Source: Stenogyne calaminthoides (Eukaryota; Streptophyta; Magnoliopsida; Lamiales; Lamiaceae). Taken from it: a stretch of DNA of 64,000 nucleotides. The position numbers were made by a program, and so were the translations under genes. Shown here piece by piece: positions 57,551 through 64,000 of this stretch (its first letter is position 1; every line of letters begins with the position of its first letter). Below the pieces are notes generated by a model. The model saw only the letters and a program-made list of their open reading frames with translations, ran no database searches and was not told the DNA's origin. The stretch spans positions 496,001-560,000 of the forward strand of contig JBBCBC010000056.1 in assembly GCA_037126765.1 (NCBI GenBank). Reading direction: 5' to 3'.

Positions 57551-58453
57551 TGTTGTGTTCGATATAATAAATCAGGATTAATCGAACATCAAAGAGCGAC
57601 ACGTGTAATATTCGAATATAATAATCATGCCCGGTGGATGAGTTACTTTTTGTTCGCCAACCGATCAGAATTGCTCGGCCAGCCTACCGAACAAACGTAT
57701 CCGCTACTCAGATCGGAAAGAAGGAGTTAAAAGAGCGTGTCAAGATGTTCAACTCGGATCTCTCAAGAACTCGGACATCCTAAAGGGTCGAGTGCTCGAC
57801 GCTCAAATATCCCAAGACCAATATCCCGAGGAATCGATGTGCTCGAGGGAGGACAATTTTCCAATATAAAACCGACAATAAAAAGCCGACATGATTAAAG
57901 GGCGAACAAAAAGTCCAACCGAACAAAAGATTAATTTGGACGATCAAAAGAGAGCGCCCTCTGCATTTAAGTTTGTACAAAGATCGATCTAGAAGATGAA
58001 GTCGAACGCGGCAACACCACCACGGTGTTCTTGCATGATTCAAAGACTCCAGCACATGCTATACCAATCCAGCACATGCTTGTCGGAGCGCGATAAAAGG
58101 AAGAAAAAAGAAGAAGATAAAGGTTCAGAAAATAATCCCAGAAAAGTAGCCTACAAAAATCCCTAGAGAGGTGAGGAACCGAAAAATTAGAGTGTTTATT
58201 CACATATACGAAAACCCTAGAACTCATTTGCTAACCTGCATCGATTCATCTTCTTAAGATGTATCAAGAACTGTACGTGTAAAGCTCGTAATACTACATC
58301 CTGGCTTGGTATGCCCCCAGAGTAGTCATTTCTTGACGAACTGGGTCAACAAATTCATCTTATTTACTGTTTATTTTACACGTATATGTTTTGTTTGCGA
58401 GTTGTAATCAAATTAGCCACATAATATTCATCAACCAAAACGACTTCATGACA
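57551..58453 (+). repeat. E5 3' LTR (903 bp)
   Basis: TGTTGTGTTCGATATAATAA to CGACTTCATGACA. It differs from the 5' LTR mainly by small indels around 57735-58020 and at the last 10 bp. Confidence 0.9.
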
Positions 58454-59239
58454 TTTCGCGGCACGGATGCTCGCGATCCGCCGACCCACTGGTGCCGAAG
58501 CGATCACGCCGTCGCCATATAAACGCTGCGTGCACCGCCAGCCGGTACTCAGCAGCATCCGGCTTTGCTCCGCCCGCCGGCTTTCAGCGAGCGCCGCCCG
58601 CGCTCTCCTCGGCGAAACGCCGCGTACCGCGCCCGTGCGCGTGCAGCCAGCGTCACGCTTCCCGATCTTGTAGCCTTGTTCGCCCAATCTTAGCGCCTTC
58701 GCCTTCTCGCACCAACCCGCGCCTACGCCGCCCAGCGCCGGTGTCGCTAGCCCGTCTTCGCTACACGTCGCGCCAGCAGTCAGTGACCCGCTGGCGCCGT
58801 CGTCGTACCTGTCTTGGCGCTGGCGAAATCGCGTCGCCCAGCGTGCCTCACTTAACACGTTCGCCTTGATACTACGCGTCGCCATCTGATTCTGAGTGCA
58901 TTTAATTTCTAGGTCTTAAATCTTCGTCTTCGATCAAGTTATAATTTATTTAACAAAAAATAAATACACCTTAAAAATAGACTAGTCTATTCACATTGAA
59001 CAAATCGAATAGCTTAATCTGCCTAAATGAATTTTCTCCGATAAAAACAAATTCGAACGAGTCGAAATAAAACCACTCATACGCATGAAATAAATAAACA
59101 CATTAAATACCATGACAATTGGATACCTGCGAAACAGATCTAACAATTCTACTATCCAATTTTAATAAAATTTAATGGCCAACATAATTTAAATAACAAT
59201 TTAAATTACAGAGCTCGAAACCGAGGCTCTGATACCAGT
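58454..59239 (-). other. E4 leader, LTR-proximal part with GC-rich block and PBS
   Basis: 58454-58880 is the GC-rich block (here read on the minus strand) and 58881-59224 the AT-rich leader start. The PBS TGGTATCAGAGCC is the minus strand of 59225-59237. A partial form of the GGATGC/GCATCC hairpin (GGAT-CGCGA-GCATCC) lies at about 58465-58485. A 169-residue minus-strand frame here (58885-58376) has no domain and runs out of the leader into the E5 LTR. Confidence 0.7.
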
Positions 59240-61063
59240 TGTTGTGAAATTGGGGGTGCCCGGATCTATTCGAGGTGAATTTAAATACATATTTAAATTA
59301 ATCAATTAAATACTAACATGAATTAATCCTAATTCAATTCAACATAATAATTAATAAGCAAATAAACATCATGCGTACATGTATTTCACGTAAAACCTAA
59401 GCATGCGGAATCTAGGAATTACGTAAATACTAACCTCTCGTAGAGACAACCGATGAGACGATGAATCAACCCAAAATGCCTTCTCAAATATGTCCCACGT
59501 CCACGAACGCAATCCGGTGGGAGGATTATCAACGAACGATTTTAATCTTTAAAAGAAAAGAAATTTTTTTGGCTACCACCTTTGTGGATTTCTAATTTTT
59601 CCAACACATGGAATTGCACACTAACAATTGCAGTTTTTCTAAAATACAAAGTCTGTCGACGTTTCAAAATATTTGATATTTTATCGACGCTAATATTTTT
59701 CCGAAAAATCAATTTTCGTGTTGTGTTGGGGATGAAAAACTCATCCCCTATTTATAAGACAAGGGGTGGACGAAAATTTAGGTCTAGTTGGGCATTGGGA
59801 AATTTCTTTGCTTCTTCCTCAAGATACAATCTAGAATATATCCAATATATTCTATTTCCCAAAATATCTCCCAACAAAATTTCCTCCTCCTTTCTTGTTC
59901 AATATTTTCGAAAATATCATATGAAATAGGAAGAAATAAGATCTTTTACCTTTCTTGAATTTCTGGGATAAACTTGTATCTCAAGAATACTTATTCCATA
60001 AGATCTTTCCAAGAAAATCAAGAAAAAATCTTTTTCTCTTTCCTACTCAAATTTTCGAAATTATTGTGGAAAAATAAGCCAAAATATTTTCTTCTCCTTT
60101 TCATTAATTGAACTTTAGTTTGGGCTATTTGAGGGGCCTTTAGGAGAATTAAGATTAGACCTCCAATGGGCTATGAAGCTTTAATATTTAGCCAAAATAT
60201 TATTCAAGCCCATTAATACTAATTTACTCCACTATAAAATTAATATTGAATTATCCATCTTAACCCACATTACGACTTCACAATAATATGGCTCCCGGTC
60301 ATTATTTCCCGCGTTTAAGATTATCTTAGTCCATTAATTAAATTAAGCCACTGAACAGACTTTATATTAATTAACATCTTTGTCCTTGGAGTAAAGACAA
60401 CTCAACATTATTATCAATACCGGAAATAAATTTCCACTTGCAAGATTTGGTATGATAAAGATTCTGAGCCCACCAAGGGGACAAATCAAGCAAGCCGTAC
60501 TTGCACGCGATTCTCCATATTAAATCTTAGCAATCGTCATGTAATTAATAATATTGCCCAAGATACAAGGTATCAAATCGCATTGATTATCTTCCCATCA
60601 TAAGTCAAAGCAATAGTTATTAATTTCACACGATCCTATTTAAGAAACGAAGATTAAGAAATAACGAACCACTGAGGTCTAATTCTCGTATATTCAGTAC
60701 CGAAGAATTTATCCTCCTGTAGGTCATTTTCAGCGCATCAAGATGCACTAGTGTAATCCCTTGGTCATGACAAGCCAATCCGAGCCTTACACTTCAACCT
60801 TTCATGATGGGTTGTTAATATCTGGGTTGTGAATTTGTACTTAGTCACGAGGAACTGTTAATTTGATCTTCTGTGATCTGGTATCACCAAATTAACTACA
60901 ACGTAACACGTACTGACTTTATCGAACGGGTATGCAATAAATATATATAACATTCATTCATATTTAATACAGCATGTGATAAATTATTTATTTCATTAAA
61001 ATAAATAAGAAATTCAGTTTGGTTATACAAAGGAAAAGCATACTTTTCAGTATAACCCCAACA
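59240..61063 (-). repeat. E4 5' LTR (1824 bp)
   Basis: Starts TGTTGTGAAATTGGGGG and ends AGTATAACCCCAACA in + orientation. The minus-strand TATA box TATAAATA is at 59749-59756. The right flank is GTCGA (61064-61068), the target copy in E6 gag. Confidence 0.9.
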
Positions 61064-62744
61064 GTCGAAGCTTCCCTGAGCTCACAGCGCACCCGCCCCG
61101 TGGCCCCGGCAATCACTCCTGATTGGTGGAACCTAGTTCAAACACCAGTAGACGCAAAGACTGTAATGACCATTCTCAACAAGAAACGCCTCACCTTCGA
61201 TGGCGAGGAGGGGCAGCCTTCGGTCAAAAACATCGCCCACAATGCCGGAACCTCTAAGGGTAAGGGTGCCCTTATCGAAAAGGGACGGTCAATGGGCCAA
61301 CTGGCTTATGACCCGGTAAAACACGCTATCGTCCAGAATCGCCGACTCCTGGAGGAACCAGCTGGGTTGGACAATGTGTTCAACCGTCTTGGGGACCTGG
61401 TGGCTCAAAAGGTTCCGATGGTCGTCGAGGCCGAGGCTCAGTCTCAGCCTCGACACACTGACCAGGTGGAGCGCAACCTCACGTTGGCTTTGAACATACA
61501 TCACGATGAATTGCCGAGAGGCTCGGCTATCCACCACGGCGACCCACATGTGGCTTTCCCTGCTGGGGATCATCGCGATGTTCAGGTTATGGTGCTGGCC
61601 CGGACGGTCTAGCGACTTCTCGAACGAGTGGAGAATTAAAATGGGCCTGCGGGGACAGACAATAACCTCGTCATCCCAGATTCTCCACTCGGGGCCATGG
61701 TTACTCTGGTGCCTACCTAGAGAAAAATCAACATAGCGACCTTAGATCGCTACAGTGGAAACTCGGACCCAAAGGTCCATGTACATGGCGAAATATAATT
61801 CCTACATGGCCTCTATGGGAGCATCCGACGCTACTAAGTGCTGGCTGTTCTCATTGACTTTGAGCAATCAGGCTCACAAGAGGTTCACCTCATTGCCGCC
61901 TTTCTCGGTGGACACTTTTGAACAACTCGCTAGGCTGTTCTTGACCCACTTCACAGCACTGGTACCCCGACCTGCGACCAGGCAACGTCTCATTAATACT
62001 CAACAAGGGGAAACGGAGTCGGATCGGTCCTATGTTGAAAGGATCAACAAACTCATCCTTGAAGGAGATCCCATAGGAGATGACGCGAAACTACTGAGGG
62101 CCGTCTCCGGCCTCAGGAAATGGACCAAGTTATGGCGGCGCATGACCGCTGAATACCCGATTAGCTATGCCGACTTCCGAAGGTGGGCCAGCGACCTGAT
62201 TCATATGTCGGAACTGCTGGAATCCCGACTCTCCGAGAATAAGGAAGTCGTGGACTTAAAGAAGGCTTCCAAGAAAATCGGGGGTCACTACAAGGCACCT
62301 GGTAGCTTTAAGCCATTCAAAGAAACCATCCCGGTGAAGCTGATGGAGGCATTAGACATGACACATGGACACGTCTACACTCAGACCAGAGGACGGGAGC
62401 TGCTCCTCCCACCTCGCCCTATAAAAATTAAGGGCAAGCAGAACCCCAACAAGTTCTGCCATTTCCACGAACAGACGGGTCACTACACGAGCGAATGCAG
62501 AGACCTGCTCCCACAACTCTGGAGGCTGTACGAAGATGGTTTGCTGGACGAATTTGTCAAACGACCTCAAGGGAACCGCGAGCCTAATCCAAGGGATCGC
62601 CAACAAGGCAATCGTCCCTGGCAGGCGGAACAGGCCCAGAGGAATCCCAACCCAAGGCTAGGCAGGGGTAACGACCTGTCCTACCTATGCCCGAGGATGC
62701 GGGAGGTCGTGTCATACATACCCTTTCTTCACTTGGGGCAGTAG
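61064..62744 (+). pseudogene. E6 gag (frameshifted)
   Basis: The frame from VEASLSSQ runs to TAG near 61610. A frameshifted part bears KINIATLDRYSGNSDPKVH, and a clean frame of 329 codons begins at 61755. The core reads CWLFSLTLSNQAHKRFTSLP, RPATRQRLINTQQGETESDR and SYVERINKLILEGD. The CCHC-like finger is CHFHEQTGHYTSEC (C-x2-H-x4-H-x4-C). The frame ends at TAG 62742-62744, where a 1-nt shift separates it from pol; in related elements gag and pol are usually one frame. Confidence 0.85.
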
Positions 62745-62779
62745 GGGGACTTTCTTCGACATCCTCGTCCAAACGGCGA

Positions 62780-64000
62780 ATGAAGACTGAAATCAGAGAG
62801 ATGGAGAACGCCAGGAAAATGGTACTACCAGTCTTCACGGTGGCCGAGAAAACCAATAAAATCGACTTTGGCAAAAAAGATAAAGCTGGGATAATCTACC
62901 CGAATGTCGACCCCCTGGTGATCAAGGCTAACATCATGGGGACCACTGTATGCCGGTTGCTGGTGGATGGAGGGGCTTTCTGTAACATCCTCTTCAAGAA
63001 GACCTTAGACCAGCTCAGAGATTATGATGCTTACATCACCCCATGCGACCACGTCGTAAAAGGCTTCGGGGATGCAACTGTGAAGCCAACTGACATGATC
63101 CGTCTAGCTGTCGAACAAGTGTCTACCCTAGATAATAAGATTAGGGCAACTAGACTATTAGATTTCCTTGTTATCGACCTCCCGAGTTCATATAACAGTT
63201 TTCTTGGGAGGCCGTTTGAACATGAGTTCGAGGCTGCGTCCTCAACATTTTATTTTTGTGTAAAATTCCCCACCAAGAGTGGGTTGGTCGGCATCGTTAA
63301 GGGCGACCAGGTGGATGCAAGTGGCTGTTTAGTTTATTCTTCGTCTCTTTTCAATTCAGCATTAGTAACCAGCAAACAAATACTTGTAATAGATAGCGAA
63401 AGACAATGTAAAAAATTGAATAATGAGAAAGCAAACAAGAAGAGAAATCGCGATGACCTCGACCCAAGAATGGGGCCAGAACCTGAAGAGTTTCTACTCG
63501 AGGCCGAGATCGACGATCCCCGTCAAGATGGCTCAAGGGCCATCCCGGTGGAAGAACTCGAGAAAGTCAAAGTAGACCCAGCTCGGTCAGATCTAGAAGT
63601 CATCATAGGCTCCAAGATACCAGACGACTTGAAGGGGGAAGTCATCGACTTTCTCAAAAAGAACTTAGATATTTTCGCATGGTCACACAAAGATATGATA
63701 GGTATCGACCCAAAATTCGCATGCCATCGGTTATATATCGATCCAACTCGGAAGCCGATAGCCCAAAAAAAGCAGAAATTCAACCCGAAAAAATATGCAG
63801 CACTTGCTGAAGAAGTGAAGAAGTTGCTGGATAACGACTTGATTATGCAGGCCGACCAGCCACTAAGGGTGGCTAATGCGGCGTTGGTGAAAAAATCAAA
63901 CAGAACCTGGCGGCTCTGCATTGACTTTACCGACCTCAACGAGGCTTGTCCAAAGGATTTCTTTCCCATGTCTCACATTGACCACCTGATAGACAACACG
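62780..64000 (+). CDS. E6 pol (protease to RT), open to window edge
   Basis: The first ATG is at 62780 and no stop occurs in 407 codons to the edge. In-frame sequence before it (GGRVIHTLSSLGAVGG) suggests the true frame begins earlier. The protease reads CRLLVDGGAFCNILF, with Asp-Gly-Gly where E5 has Asp-Thr-Gly, then GFGDATVKPTDMIRL and SYNSFLGRPFEHEFE. A Lys/Glu-rich linker leads to RT with IFAWSHKDMIGIDPKFACH, KKYAALAEEVKKLLDNDLI, WRLCIDFTDLNEACPKDFF and SHIDHLIDNT at the edge. The RT catalytic centre, RNase H and integrase are outside. It is the most intact retrotransposon frame in the window. Confidence 0.88.
   Translation, partial: MKTEIREMENARKMVLPVFTVAEKTNKIDFGKKDKAGIIYPNVDPLVIKANIMGTTVCRLLVDGGAFCNILFKKTLDQLRDYDAYITPCDHVVKGFGDATVKPTDMIRLAVEQVSTLDNKIRATRLLDFLVIDLPSSYNSFLGRPFEHEFEAASSTFYFCVKFPTKSGLVGIVKGDQVDASGCLVYSSSLFNSALVTSKQILVIDSERQCKKLNNEKANKKRNRDDLDPRMGPEPEEFLLEAEIDDPRQDGSRAIPVEELEKVKVDPARSDLEVIIGSKIPDDLKGEVIDFLKKNLDIFAWSHKDMIGIDPKFACHRLYIDPTRKPIAQKKQKFNPKKYAALAEEVKKLLDNDLIMQADQPLRVANAALVKKSNRTWRLCIDFTDLNEACPKDFFPMSHIDHLIDNT

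Larger units (their letters stand above)
45584..58453 (+). mobile_element. E5, Ty3 Tat-type retrotransposon, 12.87 kb, complete outline
   Basis: Two 903 bp LTRs (45584-46486 and 57551-58453), PBS, gag, protease, RT, RNase H, an extra archaeal-type RNase H, integrase, a long 3' region with tandem repeats and an antisense gene, and PPT. RT before integrase gives Ty3 order, and the second RNase H is a Tat mark. Flanks GCTCG (left) and TTTCG (right) fit one 5 bp duplication with two changes; the E3 leader reads CTACGAGCTGC at the matching place. Many stops break the genes. Confidence 0.9.
39140..61063 (-). mobile_element. E4, Ty1-copia retrotransposon, minus strand, carrying E5
   Basis: Same family as E1-E3. 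In + coordinates: 3' LTR 39140-40965, PPT, RNase H, RT, INT, PR, gag, leader (44792-45583), E5 (45584-58453), rest of leader (58454-59237), PBS, 5' LTR 59240-61063. Without E5 it is about 9.05 kb. The LTRs differ at about a dozen of the first 240 positions by eye. The genes contain frameshifts and stops. Confidence 0.9.
38738..64000 (+). mobile_element. E6, Ty3 Tat-type retrotransposon, 3'-partial, interrupted by E4
   Basis: Visible parts: LTR, PBS and gag start at 38738-39139, then gag and pol at 61064-64000. E4 (with E5 inside) fills 39140-61063. Order gag-PR-RT is seen; RNase H, integrase and the 3' LTR are beyond the right edge. Tat-type is inferred from the gag and protease-RT linker resembling E5 and from the TTGGCGCC PBS. 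The left target copy is GTACA (38733-38737). Confidence 0.82.

Noticed and set aside
58376..58885. 169-residue minus-strand frame across the E4 leader and E5 LTR end
   Set aside because: Crosses a transposon junction, so it cannot be an ancestral gene; low-complexity GC-rich translation.

Overview
The window is nuclear DNA of a flowering plant, probably a eudicot. It holds one intron-containing host gene at its left end, with GT-AG introns, a TA-flanked Stowaway-type MITE and AT-rich intergenic DNA. From 8723 to the right edge it is a stack of nested LTR retrotransposons. No operons, CRISPR arrays, tRNA or rRNA genes were seen.

Region 1 (1-6974): the 3' part of an ABHD17-like alpha/beta hydrolase gene on the + strand. 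Four exons are readable (713-749, 1087-1323, 1817-1864, 6121-6585), ending in a Cys-rich tail. The start of the gene is left of the window. The 4.26 kb last intron carries a MITE (3888-4216). Region 2 (6975-8722): AT-rich intergenic DNA with local duplications, then about 0.8 kb of unidentified, more GC-rich sequence.

Region 3 (8723-64000): nested elements, called E1 to E6 here. E1 is a Ty1-copia element (+) that starts at 8723. E2, a same-family Ty1-copia element (+, 12911-29924), sits in E1's protease gene with a TAAGC target duplication. E2 itself carries four solo LTRs (13353-15197 inverted, 18283-21333, 24737-26342, 26946-28683), each with a recognisable 5 bp duplication. E1 resumes at 29925 with a second MITE in it (30032-30268) and is broken again at 31408 by E3. 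E3 (31408-38662) is a rearranged same-family composite: leader-gag-pol, a forward LTR-PBS-leader piece, and an inverted LTR half. Only 75 bp of E1 follow (38663-38737) before E6 begins. E6 is a Ty3 element of Tat type (+) that runs off the right edge with an open pol frame. E4, again the copia family but on the - strand (39140-61063), is inserted near codon 20 of E6 gag. E5, a second Tat-type Ty3 element (+, 45584-58453), is inserted in E4's leader. The deepest chain is therefore E1 > E6 > E4 > E5.

Almost all the retrotransposon genes are broken by stops and frameshifts; the visible end of E6 pol is the exception. The least explained material is in the copia 5' leader, where the four copies (E1-E4) share three features. 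There is a GC-rich, fast-diverging block holding a GGATGC-N6-GCATCC hairpin (intact in three copies). There is a roughly 530 nt AT-rich block bounded by a GTATGT-like donor and a TTTYAG acceptor just before the gag ATG. Inside that block is a 49-nt two-tier hairpin whose stems are kept in all four copies. E5 also carries a spliced-looking antisense gene between integrase and the 3' LTR. I found no wholly new system; these leader structures and the antisense gene are the best leads.
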